NCBI RefSeq assembly: GCF_014352935.1
Contig: NZ_CP060694.1
Location: 1-64,000, forward strand
DNA length: 64,000 nucleotides
Reading direction: 5' to 3'
Source of the DNA: Aliarcobacter cryaerophilus
GTDB lineage: Bacteria; Campylobacterota; Campylobacteria; Campylobacterales; Arcobacteraceae
The notes beneath the pieces are model-generated. The model was not told where the DNA came from and did not search any database. It worked only from the letters and a program-made list of their open reading frames with translations. Of the stretch, positions 11,286 through 21,900 are shown in pieces. The translations under genes were made by a program, and so were the position numbers. Each line of letters opens with the position of its first letter. Position 1 is the stretch's first letter.

Positions 11286-12068
11286 TTATTTTCCAATCAT
11301 AATATCAGATGCTTTTATAATAACATCAACACTTGCTGCAACTTTTAAACCCATATTTTCTATAGAATTTATAGTCACAATAGCAACAATTTTGTCTTCA
11401 TTTCCAATATTTACAACAACTTCAGCATTAACCGAACCAATATTTATCTCTTCAATATTTCCATTTAGGCTATTTCTAGCACTTAATTTCAAATTAGTTT
11501 GAGTTGATAACAAAACATTGCTAGATTTAATAACAGCAACAACTTCATCATTTATACCTAATCCTAAGTTCTCAACAGAGCTATTTGTTATAATAGAGAC
11601 AATAGATTTTCCACTTTTTAGTTTCATTTGAATTTCAGCATTAACTGCACCCAATGAAATTTTCTCAATTGTTCCAATTATTTGGTTTCTTGCACTTATT
11701 TGCATTGATAACCTCTTTATAGTTTTTAGTGTTCCACTATTTAAATCAGTAATTCGGTTTAGATTTTCAATAAACTTTCTTTGCTCCTCTTTTAATAAAC
11801 TATAAGTTGTCAAAAGATTCTCACCATATTGCGTAAGAGTAGTTCCACCACCACCAGCTCCACCTATTTCTCTTGTAACTATTGGCGAAATTGATAGATT
11901 ATTCATAGCTTCAACAGCTTCCCAAGCACTTTTGTAACTCATAGGAACAAGAGCTGCTGCTTTGTTTATTGAGCCTGTTTGTTTAATAGCTTTTAGAAGT
12001 TCAATTCTTTTTTCAAGTAAAAAAGGTTGATTTAAAAGCTCTAAAGTCAAATTAGATGATATTGCCAC
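11286..12068 (-). CDS. modE: Molybdate-responsive transcriptional regulator ModE
   Basis: ModE binds molybdate and controls mod and molybdoenzyme genes. The 260-residue protein has the N-terminal winged helix-turn-helix (LLKAIKQTGSINKAAALVPMSYKSAWEAVEAMNN, near residues 23-57), the conserved GGAGGGGTTLTQYG segment, and two C-terminal Mop (TOBE) domains, each with SARNxxxGxIExIxxGxVNAE (near 135 and 205). This is full-length ModE. The start is GTG at 12068 with an AAGGAC site; an ATG two bases upstream is out of frame. A palindromic ModE-like box lies 14 bases before the start, suggesting autoregulation. Confidence 0.94.
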   Translation of the reverse strand: MAISSNLTLELLNQPFLLEKRIELLKAIKQTGSINKAAALVPMSYKSAWEAVEAMNNLSISPIVTREIGGAGGGGTTLTQYGENLLTTYSLLKEEQRKFIENLNRITDLNSGTLKTIKRLSMQISARNQIIGTIEKISLGAVNAEIQMKLKSGKSIVSIITNSSVENLGLGINDEVVAVIKSSNVLLSTQTNLKLSARNSLNGNIEEINIGSVNAEVVVNIGNEDKIVAIVTINSIENMGLKVAASVDVIIKASDIMIGK

Positions 12069-12081
12069 ATTTAGTCCTTAT

Positions 12082-12103
12082 GTTATATTTTAAGATATAT
12101 AAC
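12082..12103. promoter_or_regulatory. ModE-binding box (Mo box) in front of modE
   Basis: A palindrome, GTTATAT at 12082-12088 and ATATAAC at 12097-12103, separated by 8 bases. It matches the form of ModE boxes (two TATAT-type half sites with a 7-8 base spacer). Its position just before the modE start suggests molybdate-dependent repression of the whole mod operon. Pattern seen directly; the role is inferred. Confidence 0.75.
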
Positions 12104-12190
12104 GAATGAGAATATTAGCTTTATATACCTTAAGAAATAATGATTAATTTTTTAAAAATTATTGTATTATGCCAAAATTAAATATTAAAA

Positions 12191-12220
12191 ATATAACTCT
12201 TATATTTTAAGATATTTTAA
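12191..12220. promoter_or_regulatory. Second, weaker ModE-like box in front of the DUF4010 gene
   Basis: The 22 bases at 12199-12220 match the 12082-12103 box at 18 positions, including the shared core TTATATTTTAAGATAT. The left half site is kept and the right half is degraded. An isolated half site, ATATAAC, sits at 12191-12197. The site ends 14 bases before the ATG of the membrane protein at 12235, so ModE may also control that gene. Confidence 0.5.
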
Positions 12221-12234
12221 AATAGGGAACAAAT

Positions 12235-13482
12235 ATGCAGGTACACGAGCTTTTATTACACATTCTTCCAGTAGTGATTTTTAGTTTTATAATAGGTTTG
12301 GAAGTAAGAGCCTATTTGACAAAATTTCATGAAAATGATGCTAGAGTTTTTTTTGGAACTACAAGAACTTATGCTTTTTTGGGAATTTTAGGATTTATTT
12401 TATATGAGATAGAGCCAAAGAATTTTTCACTTTTTATAGTTGGATTTTTATCTATTACTTTTTTATACTCAATTTTATATAAAAAAATGCTAGATACAGA
12501 TAAAAATAGCATACTTTTATATATAGTTTCAATAATTGTATATAGTTTTGGACCTCTTATAGGGATATTTCCTCTTTGGATAAGTGCTTTGATATTTGTA
12601 TTGGTTATATTTTTGTTAAATTCAAAAAATAGAATTTTAACTTTCCATCCAAAAATAAATATCTATGAGTTAGAGACTTTTGGTAAAATTATTTTGCTTT
12701 CAGCAGTTGTTTTACCACTTCTTCCAACTGATAACAATATTCCATATTTAGGAATATCTTTATACAAAATCTGGCTTACAGTTGTTGTAATCTCTACAAT
12801 CTCATATATAAGCTATTTGGTGCAGAAATATATTTTCCCATCAAAAGGTGTTTTATTGACTGGTATTTTAGGTGGTGCTTACTCTTCAACTGCTACTACA
12901 GTTGTATTATCAAAAAAAGCGCAAGCAGTACAAGATACAAATATGTTTACAGCTTCTATAATAAGTGCAACTTTTATGATGTATTTACGACTTCTTATAA
13001 TAGCTGCGATTTTTAATATTGAGGTGCTTAAAGTTATTGCTACACCTTATATAGTTTTTGGGCTTATTACTTTGATTATATCTTTTGTTTATTATAAAAA
13101 AGCAACAAATGAAACTTCAAAAATTGAGACAGAAGATAGAAATCCTTTGGAGTTGGGAACTGCTTTTGTATTTGCGATTTTATTTATTGTTACTATGTTT
13201 ATTACAAATTTTGTAGTAAATAATTATGGAACAACAGGATTAAATATCTTATCCTTTATTATAGGAATGACAGATATAGACCCTTTTATTTTGGCTTTAT
13301 TGACTGGAAAATATAATATTGATGCAGTTGCGGTTGCAAGTGCGATGTTAATTGCTACTGGAAGTAACAATATTTTAAAAGCACTATATGCAGTTTGGTT
13401 TGGTAAGAAAAAAGCAGTTTCAAGTGCTTTTTGGTTAATTATTTTAGGACTTTTGACAATAGGTTTTGGTATATATATTTAA
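12235..13482 (+). CDS. MgtC/SapB N-domain and DUF4010 membrane protein
   Basis: This 415-residue protein has about 11-12 predicted membrane segments. The N-terminus (IIGLEVRAYL ... FFGTTRTYAFLGILGFILY) is the MgtC/SapB-type domain, with the conserved R-T-x-A/G-L-G pattern. The C-terminal half (SKGVLLTGILGGAYSSTATTVVLSKKA ... NILSFIIGMTDIDPFILAL) is the DUF4010 domain. The substrate is unknown; related proteins are loosely linked to metal or ion homeostasis. It is divergent from the modE operon, and its upstream region holds a ModE-like sequence, so a link to molybdate or tungstate is possible but unproven. Ribosome-binding site: aggga. Confidence 0.85.
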   Translation: MQVHELLLHILPVVIFSFIIGLEVRAYLTKFHENDARVFFGTTRTYAFLGILGFILYEIEPKNFSLFIVGFLSITFLYSILYKKMLDTDKNSILLYIVSIIVYSFGPLIGIFPLWISALIFVLVIFLLNSKNRILTFHPKINIYELETFGKIILLSAVVLPLLPTDNNIPYLGISLYKIWLTVVVISTISYISYLVQKYIFPSKGVLLTGILGGAYSSTATTVVLSKKAQAVQDTNMFTASIISATFMMYLRLLIIAAIFNIEVLKVIATPYIVFGLITLIISFVYYKKATNETSKIETEDRNPLELGTAFVFAILFIVTMFITNFVVNNYGTTGLNILSFIIGMTDIDPFILALLTGKYNIDAVAVASAMLIATGSNNILKALYAVWFGKKKAVSSAFWLIILGLLTIGFGIYI

Positions 13483-13560
13483 TATTTTTACTTATTGTTA
13501 CATTTTGTTTAAATTTTTAAATAAGTTTTTAAAATAAATGTAAATAAAATAAACTTTTGT

Positions 13561-13645
13561 TATAATCCACCATATTTTCGATTGATAACTGATGAGTATA
13601 AAACTTACAGCAGAAGTTTAACTAAAACACTATACTCATCACTTA
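13561..13645 (+). ncRNA. Candidate small structured RNA with its own extended -10 promoter
   Basis: An extended -10 element TGTTATAAT lies at 13558-13566. About 25 bases downstream is a nested hairpin. Its outer arms are TGATGAGTATA (13590-13600) and TATACTCATCA (13631-13641), a perfect 11-bp pair. Its inner arms are AAACTT (13601-13606) and AAGTTT (13614-13619) around the 7-nt loop ACAGCAG. Neither side has a T tract, so it is not a typical terminator although it lies between convergent genes. Short direct repeats ATTGAT flank it (13581-13586 and 13645-13650). Expression is unverified. Confidence 0.4.
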
Positions 13646-13649
13646 TTGA

Positions 13650-14477
13650 TTAAATATCCATTTTCTTTAAATAATCACTAATCTTTGGAATATTATCTTT
13701 TCTACAAATCAAACAAGTTGGTATATTTGCTTCATCTTTTGGTAGAATAGTAATCTTTATATCTTTATCATATCCCATCTTTTTTACTATGCTTGTAGGA
13801 AGTAAAGTTTTCCCCATCCCAACTTTTATACATGAAAGAATAGTCTCCAAATTTCCAAAAGGAAGAGTTTTTTCAACATATATATTTTTCTCTTTGTAGT
13901 AGTTTTTTAAAAACTCATCATACACGCAACCATCTTTAAAACTTAAAGCTACATTTGGGCTATTTTCTTCTTGAGGTTCTAAAATAGCTATCTCTTCTTC
14001 AAACTTTTTTAAAATCATCAAACTATCATTTGTTGGCTCTCCACTAATAAATGCAATATCTACTTTGTAATCTAAAATTAGTTGCATAATATCTTTTGTA
14101 GTTCCAGTAAAAAGTTCTAATTGCATCTTTGGAAAATCTTCATGAAGTTTTAGTAAAAATGGAGAAATTCTCACAACTGCATTACAATCCGTAGAGCCTA
14201 TTTTTAAAGAGCTTATTTGTTTATCTTCACATAAACTTGCTATTGAACTCTCCATTTTATGTATTATTTCTAAAGCTTGTGGGTAAAATTTCTCTCCACT
14301 TGATGTTAAAATAACACCCTTTGGAACTCTATGAAATAGTTCTAATCCTAAAACCTTTTCAAGCTGTTTTACTCTTGAAGTTACATTTGATTGAGCACAT
14401 TTTAGCTCATTTGCTGCTATTGAGATACTTTTGTTGTTTGCAACACTTACAAAAACTTTTAATAAATTCAAATCCAT
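13650..14477 (-). CDS. LysR-family transcriptional regulator
   Basis: From the ATG at 14477 the protein has 275 residues. The N-terminal winged helix-turn-helix (MDLNLLKVFVSVANNKSISIAANELKCAQSNVTSRVKQLEKVLGLELFHR region) is classic LysR, followed by a periplasmic-binding-protein-like effector domain from about residue 85. A longer frame reaches an ATG at 14504, but that one lacks a ribosome-binding site, while AAGGA precedes 14477. It is divergent from the MFS transporter at 14571 with about 93 bases between starts, so it probably controls that transporter. The inducer cannot be read from the sequence. Confidence 0.92.
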   Translation of the reverse strand: MDLNLLKVFVSVANNKSISIAANELKCAQSNVTSRVKQLEKVLGLELFHRVPKGVILTSSGEKFYPQALEIIHKMESSIASLCEDKQISSLKIGSTDCNAVVRISPFLLKLHEDFPKMQLELFTGTTKDIMQLILDYKVDIAFISGEPTNDSLMILKKFEEEIAILEPQEENSPNVALSFKDGCVYDEFLKNYYKEKNIYVEKTLPFGNLETILSCIKVGMGKTLLPTSIVKKMGYDKDIKITILPKDEANIPTCLICRKDNIPKISDYLKKMDI

Positions 14478-14570
14478 ATCATTTTTCCTTATATCACCTA
14501 TCATTATTGATTATTTGACACAAAATAACTATTCGTGATATTATGCCAAAAATTATAAGAGAGCTAGATT

Positions 14571-15755
14571 ATGATAAAAAGATTGTTTAATCGAAATGAT
14601 AATATTGCGATTTTAATCGCTGGGATTTTTTCAATAATTATTGGTCTTGGAGTTGCAAGATTTGCTTTTACAGGTCTTATTCCTGCTATGCTTGATGATT
14701 ATTTAACTATCAAATTTGTTGGAATTTTAGCTTCACTAAATTTTGCTGGATATTTAAGTGGCTCTATTTTTTCAATTTTTGTAAAAGATATAAACTTTAA
14801 AGTATATTTATATAGATTTGGTATCTTTTTAGCTATTTCTACAACTTTTATTTTGGCATATAGTGACAACAACACACTTTGGATGCTAGGAAGAGTATTA
14901 GCTGGATTTGCAGGTGCTATGTGTTTGATTGTTGGAACATCTATTGTTATGCAAAAACTTACAATAAAAAGTAAAACAAAAGCTATGGGAATACATTTTA
15001 GTGGAATTGGTTTCTCTATTTTAACAACAGATTTATTAGCAAGATTTGTTTTAAGTTTGAACTATACATGGAGAGATAGTTGGGCAGTTTTAGCTGTTTT
15101 TGCCATCATTTTATCTTTGTATAGTGTATATATTTTATCATTTGATAAAGAGGTAAAACAAAATGCGGTAAAAGTAAAGTTTGATATCTCTATATTTACT
15201 CCTTTTGTGATAGTTTTAATTATTGCATATTTTACAGAAGGTGTTGGATTTGTTGTACAAGCTACGTTTTTACCAGATATTATAAACAACCTTAAAGGTC
15301 TTGAAGGTTATGGAAGTCTTACTTGGACTTTGGTTGGGGTTGCTGGAATTCCGTCTTGTATTATTTGGATGCTTTTAGCTCATAGATTTGGAAGTTCAAA
15401 TATTATTATAATAGCTCTTTTGCTTCAAGCAGTTGGGATTTTAATACCTGCTTTTAGCTCAAATATCTACTTAAATCTTTTAAGTGGAGTTTTGTATGGA
15501 GGTACTTTTATAGGACTTGTAGCACTTTTTATGAATCTTGGAGGTCAGCTATCACGTGGAAACCCTGTTGTTTTAATGGGAGCAATGACATCTTCATACG
15601 GAATAGGGCAGGTAATTGCACCACTTTATAGTGTATATTTTATTGAAAAATATGGAAACTATGATTATGCTTTATATTTAACTGCTTTTATTGTTTTGGG
15701 AGGAGCGGTTTTACTACTACTAGCCAAAAAATTTGAGCCAAAAGATATAGAGTAG
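14571..15755 (+). CDS. YbfB/YjiJ-type MFS transporter
   Basis: The 394-residue protein has twelve predicted membrane segments and MFS features, including the early IIGLGVARFAFTGLIPAML segment that is characteristic of the YbfB/YjiJ group and the GRVLAGFAGAMCLIVGTSIVM segment. The exported or imported compound is unknown. It is divergent from the LysR regulator, which is the usual arrangement for a regulator and its target transporter. A -10-like TATTATG lies near 14539 in the shared promoter region. Confidence 0.88.
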   Translation: MIKRLFNRNDNIAILIAGIFSIIIGLGVARFAFTGLIPAMLDDYLTIKFVGILASLNFAGYLSGSIFSIFVKDINFKVYLYRFGIFLAISTTFILAYSDNNTLWMLGRVLAGFAGAMCLIVGTSIVMQKLTIKSKTKAMGIHFSGIGFSILTTDLLARFVLSLNYTWRDSWAVLAVFAIILSLYSVYILSFDKEVKQNAVKVKFDISIFTPFVIVLIIAYFTEGVGFVVQATFLPDIINNLKGLEGYGSLTWTLVGVAGIPSCIIWMLLAHRFGSSNIIIIALLLQAVGILIPAFSSNIYLNLLSGVLYGGTFIGLVALFMNLGGQLSRGNPVVLMGAMTSSYGIGQVIAPLYSVYFIEKYGNYDYALYLTAFIVLGGAVLLLLAKKFEPKDIE

Positions 15756-15825
15756 AAACTCAAATAAACCTAAAATAACTCTTTATATAAAAAATAAGTA
15801 AAAAAATTTAAAAAATTATCAAAAA

Positions 15826-15857
15826 ATCACCCCAATGGGTGATGTTTTAATTTTTTT
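15826..15857 (+). terminator. Rho-independent terminator after the MFS transporter
   Basis: A hairpin ATCACCC-caat-GGGTGAT, with paired arms at 15826-15832 and 15837-15843, is followed by a T-rich stretch (gttttaattttttt). It separates the MFS gene from the adhesin gene that starts 44 bases later. Confidence 0.8.
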
Positions 15858-15900
15858 ATTTGGCTAAAATATTTAACTTTATTATTAGTAGGAGATAATT

Positions 15901-18900
15901 ATGGCAAATTTAGCACAAATACAATCAATTGCACAGGGGCAATTTTTTGTAAAAGATTCTCTGGGAAATTTAACTGAGTTAAAAGTAGGTGACACTGTAT
16001 CTTTAAATGATATAATAGTTGCTGCAAGCTCAAATACAGATTTGTCAAAAATAGAAATACTTTTTGATACAAATGAACTAATAACACTAAGTCAAGGTGA
16101 ACAACTTTTAGATACTACTTTACTAGCAAGTACTTTTGGAAATGAAGAGTTGGCATTTGATAAACAAGAAGTAGATGAAACACTAAATGCTTGGAATAAT
16201 GCACAAGATGGTGATGAAACAGATATGGAGACAGCAGCAGGTGATGTAACAGAACAAGCAACAAATGCAGGTGATGAAAGAGCTGCTGATGGAGGAGCTT
16301 TAAGAAGTAAGTTTAACTCAAGAGATGGTGCTTCAACAAATGTTGAGAGTGATTTAAGAGATATTTCTTTTGGTGGAGGAAATACTGAAGAACCTCAAGA
16401 ACAAATTCCAACTGAACTTTTAAATCCAGTTGGTGCAACAACTCCTACAACTCCAACTATACCAGTAGATACAAGAGTTCCAGCATCGGTTATTACTCTA
16501 TCAGATCCAACTGTAGATGAAGGAAATCAAATAACTATCGTAGCAACTGTTACAAATCCACCACAAACAGATTTGATAATAACTTTGAGCAATGGACAAA
16601 CTACACAAACTATAACTATATCAGCTGGAGAGACAACAGGTAGTGTAACATTTGATAATCCAAATAGTGAAGATGTATATATCGATAATAGTACAGAAAC
16701 TTACACAATAACAGGTACTACGGGTGGAAACTATGTTAGTTTAGATACAAGCGATAAAGGAACAGTAACAGTAAATGATACAACTACAACTGGAACAAAA
16801 ATAACAGTTTCAGATGTAACAGTTTCTGAGGGTGGAACAGCAAGTGTAGGAGTTTCAGTAAATGCAGATACAAAAGTAGATTTAGTTGTAACACTAGATG
16901 CAAAAGATGCAAATGGAAATAATATACAAGTTACAATTCCAGCAGGAACACCAGCAAATACAGTTATAACTTCTCCAGAGTTTGTAATAAATAATGCAGA
17001 AGATGTATATGTAGATGGTTCAAGCTTTGAAGTAGGAATAGTATCTACAAATAATGATGCAACACAAAAAGATAACTTTGAAGCATTAGATACAAGCGAT
17101 AAAGGAACAGTAACAGTAAATGATACAACTACAACTGGAACAAAAATAACAGTTTCAGATGTAACAGTTTCTGAGGGTGGAACAGCAAGTGTAGGAGTTT
17201 CAGTAAATGCAGATACAAAAGTAGATTTAGTTGTAACACTAGATGCAAAAGATGCAAATGGAAATAATATACAAGTTACAATTCCAGCAGGAACACCAGC
17301 AAATACAGTTATAACTTCTCCAGAGTTTGTAATAAATAATGCAGAAGATGTATATGTAGATGGTTCAAGCTTTGAAGTAGGAATAGTATCTACAAATAAT
17401 GATGCAACACAAAAAGATAACTTTGAAGCATTAGATACAAGCGATAAAGGAACAGTAACAGTAAATGATACAACTACAACTGGAACAAAAATAACAGTTT
17501 CAGATGTAACAGTTTCTGAGGGTGGAACAGCAAGTGTAGGAGTTTCAGTAAATGCAGATACAAAAGTAGATTTAGTTGTAACACTAGATGCAAAAGATGC
17601 AAATGGAAATAATATACAAGTTACAATTCCAGCAGGAACACCAGCAAATACAGTTATAACTTCTCCAGAGTTTGTAATAAATAATGCAGAAGATGTATAT
17701 GTAGATGGTTCAAGCTTTGAAGTAGGAATAGTATCTACAAATAATGATGCAACACAAAAAGATAACTTTGAAGCATTAGATACAAGCGATAAAGGAACAG
17801 TAACAGTAAATGATACAACTACAACTGGAACAAAAATAACAGTTTCAGATGTAACAGTTTCTGAGGGTGGAACAGCAAGTGTAGGAGTTTCAGTAAATGC
17901 AGATACAAAAGTAGATTTAGTTGTAACACTAGATGCAAAAGATGCAAATGGAAATAATATACAAGTTACAATTCCAGCAGGAACACCAGCAAATACAGTT
18001 ATAACTTCTCCAGAGTTTGTAATAAATAATGCAGAAGATGTATATGTAGATGGTTCAAGCTTTGAAGTAGGAATAGTATCTACAAATAATGATGCAACAC
18101 AAAAAGATAACTTTGAAGCATTAGATACAAGCGATAAAGGAACAGTAACAGTAAATGATACAACTACAACTGGAACAAAAATAACAGTTTCAGATGTAAC
18201 AGTTTCTGAGGGTGGAACAGCAAGTGTAGGAGTTTCAGTAAATGCAGATACAAAAGTAGATTTAGTTGTAACACTAGATGCAAAAGATGCAAATGGAAAT
18301 AATATACAAGTTACAATTCCAGCAGGAACACCAGCAAATACAGTTATAACTTCTCCAGAGTTTGTAATAAATAATGCAGAAGATGTATATGTAGATGGTT
18401 CAAGCTTTGAAGTAGGAATAGTATCTACAAATAATGATGCAACACAAAAAGATAACTTTGAAGCATTAGATACAAGCGATAAAGGAACAGTAACAGTAAA
18501 TGATACAACTACAACTGGAACAAAAATAACAGTTTCAGATGTAACAGTTTCTGAGGGTGGAACAGCAAGTGTAGGAGTTTCAGTAAATGCAGATACAAAA
18601 GTAGATTTAGTTGTAACACTAGATGCAAAAGATGCAAATGGAAATAATATACAAGTTACAATTCCAGCAGGAACACCAGCAAATACAGTTATAACTTCTC
18701 CAGAGTTTGTAATAAATAATGCAGAAGATGTATATGTAGATGGTTCAAGCTTTGAAGTAGGAATAGTATCTACAAATAATGATGCAACACAAAAAGATAA
18801 CTTTGAAGCATTAGATACAAGCGATAAAGGAACAGTAACAGTAAATGATACAACTACAACTGGAACAAAAATAACAGTTTCAGATGTAACAGTTTCTGAG

Positions 18901-21900
18901 GGTGGAACAGCAAGTGTAGGAGTTTCAGTAAATGCAGATACAAAAGTAGATTTAGTTGTAACACTAGATGCAAAAGATGCAAATGGAAATAATATACAAG
19001 TTACAATTCCAGCAGGAACACCAGCAAATACAGTTATAACTTCTCCAGAGTTTGTAATAAATAATGCAGAAGATGTATATGTAGATGGTTCAAGCTTTGA
19101 AGTAGGAATAGTATCTACAAATAATGATGCAACACAAAAAGATAACTTTGAAGCATTAGATACAAGCGATAAAGGAACAGTAACAGTAAATGATACAACT
19201 ACAACTGGAACAAAAATAACAGTTTCAGATGTAACAGTTTCTGAGGGTGGAACAGCAAGTGTAGGAGTTTCAGTAAATGCAGATACAAAAGTAGATTTAG
19301 TTGTAACACTAGATGCAAAAGATGCAAATGGAAATAATATACAAGTTACAATTCCAGCAGGAACACCAGCAAATACAGTTATAACTTCTCCAGAGTTTGT
19401 AATAAATAATGCAGAAGATGTATATGTAGATGGTTCAAGCTTTGAAGTAGGAATAGTATCTACAAATAATGATGCAACACAAAAAGATAACTTTGAAGCA
19501 TTAGATACAAGCGATAAAGGAACAGTAACAGTAAATGATACAACTACAACTGGAACAAAAATAACAGTTTCAGATGTAACAGTTTCTGAGGGTGGAACAG
19601 CAAGTGTAGGAGTTTCAGTAAATGCAGATACAAAAGTAGATTTAGTTGTAACACTAGATGCAAAAGATGCAAATGGAAATAATATACAAGTTACAATTCC
19701 AGCAGGAACACCAGCAAATACAGTTATAACTTCTCCAGAGTTTGTAATAAATAATGCAGAAGATGTATATGTAGATGGTTCCTTTGAAGTAGGAATAGTA
19801 TCTACAAATAATGATGCAACACAAAAAGATAACTTTGAAGCATTAGATACAAGCGATAAAGGAACAGTAACAGTAAATGATACAACTACAACTGGAACAA
19901 AAATAACAGTTTCAGATGTAACAGTTTCTGAGGGTGGAACAGCAAGTGTAGGAGTTTCAGTAAATGCAGATACAAAAGTAGATTTAGTTGTAACACTAGA
20001 TGCAAAAGATGCAAATGGAAATAATATACAAGTTACAATTCCAGCAGGAACACCAGCAAATACAGTTATAACTTCTCCAGAGTTTGTAATAAATAATGCA
20101 GAAGATGTATATGTAGATGGTTCAAGCTTTGAAGTAGGAATAGTATCTACAAATAATGATGCAACACAAAAAGATAACTTTGAAGCATTAGATACAAGCG
20201 ATAAAGGAACAGTAACAGTAAATGATACAACTACAACTGGAACAAAAATAACAGTTTCAGATGTAACAGTTTCTGAGGGTGGAACAGCAAGTGTAGGAGT
20301 TTCAGTAAATGCAGATACAAAAGTAGATTTAGTTGTAACACTAGATGCAAAAGATGCAAATGGAAATAATATACAAGTTACAATTCCAGCAGGAACACCA
20401 GCAAATACAGTTATAACTTCTCCAGAGTTTGTAATAAATAATGCAGAAGATGTATATGTAGATGGTTCAAGCTTTGAAGTAGGAATAGTATCTACAAATA
20501 ATGATGCAACACAAAAAGATAACTTTGAAGCATTAGATACAAGCGATAAAGGAACAGTAACAGTAAATGATACAACTACAACTGGAACAAAAATAACAGT
20601 TTCAGATGTAACAGTTTCTGAGGGTGGAACAGCAAGTGTAGGAGTTTCAGTAAATGCAGATACAAAAGTAGATTTAGTTGTAACACTAGATGCAAAAGAT
20701 GCAAATGGAAATAATATACAAGTTACAATTCCAGCAGGAACACCAGCAAATACAGTTATAACTTCTCCAGAGTTTGTAATAAATAATGCAGAAGATGTAT
20801 ATGTAGATGGTTCAAGCTTTGAAGTAGGAATAGTATCTACAAATAATGATGCAACACAAAAAGATAACTTTGAAGCATTAGATACAAGCGATAAAGGAAC
20901 AGTAACAGTAAATGATACAACTACAACTGGAACAAAAATAACAGTTTCAGATGTAACAGTTTCTGAGGGTGGAACAGCAAGTGTAGGAGTTTCAGTAAAT
21001 GCAGATACAAAAGTAGATTTAGTTGTAACACTAGATGCAAAAGATGCAAATGGAAATAATATACAAGTTACAATTCCAGCAGGAACACCAGCAAATACAG
21101 TTATAACTTCTCCAGAGTTTGTAATAAATAATGCAGAAGATGTATATGTAGATGGTTCAAGCTTTGAAGTAGGAATAGTATCTACAAATAATGATGCAAC
21201 ACAAAAAGATAACTTTGAAGCATTAGATACAAGCGATAAAGGAACAGTAACAGTAAATGATACAACTACAACTGGAACAAAAATAACAGTTTCAGATGTA
21301 ACAGTTTCTGAGGGTGGAACAGCAAGTGTAGGAGTTTCAGTAAATGCAGATACAAAAGTAGATTTAGTTGTAACACTAGATGCAAAAGATGCAAATGGAA
21401 ATAATATACAAGTTACAATTCCAGCAGGAACACCAGCAAATACAGTTATAACTTCTCCAGAGTTTGTAATAAATAATGCAGAAGATGTATATGTAGATGG
21501 TTCAAGCTTTGAAGTAGGAATAGTATCTACAAATAATGATGCAACACAAAAAGATAACTTTGAAGCATTAGATACAAGCGATAAAGGAACAGTAACAGTA
21601 AATGATACAACTACTCCAATAGATGTAACAATAACTGCAATAGTATCAACACCAAAAATTATTGATGTAGATACAAAACTAGATGGAACAACGGGAGTTA
21701 AAATAACTGGAATTAATAGTGATGGTGAAGAGGTAGATTTATCTATCATAACAGGAACAAACCATGATGGATTTGGTATAGATGGTAAAAATCTATCAAA
21801 TGGTGATACAAAAGAGTTAGGAGTAGGAGAAAAAATTGTTGTTGAATTTACAAATGGTAAGGATGTAAACTCTCTTGATGTTTCTTTTGCTTGGAGAAAT

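Noticed and set aside
11276-11296. Longer ModA starting at 11296
   Set aside because: It would add seven charged residues before the signal peptide and includes the AAGGAGA ribosome-binding site itself as coding sequence.
13590-13641. Simple bidirectional terminator between convergent genes
   Set aside because: Neither side has a T tract, and there is an extended -10 element upstream, so I list it as a candidate RNA instead.
13581-13650. Miniature transposable element (direct repeats ATTGAT around inverted repeats)
   Set aside because: The repeats are only 6 bases and A/T-rich, there is no second copy in the window, and the inverted arms are better explained as an RNA stem.
16792-21618. CRISPR-like array
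   Set aside because: The repeats are 345 bp, in frame, without spacers, and encode protein.
16731-21749. A 1672-codon open frame on the minus strand across the adhesin repeats
   Set aside because: It is a by-product of codon use in a perfectly repeated unit: once one copy lacks antisense stops, all 14 do. It starts inside the gene, has no ribosome-binding site, and its protein (Val/Thr/Ser/Phe-rich repeats) matches nothing recognisable.
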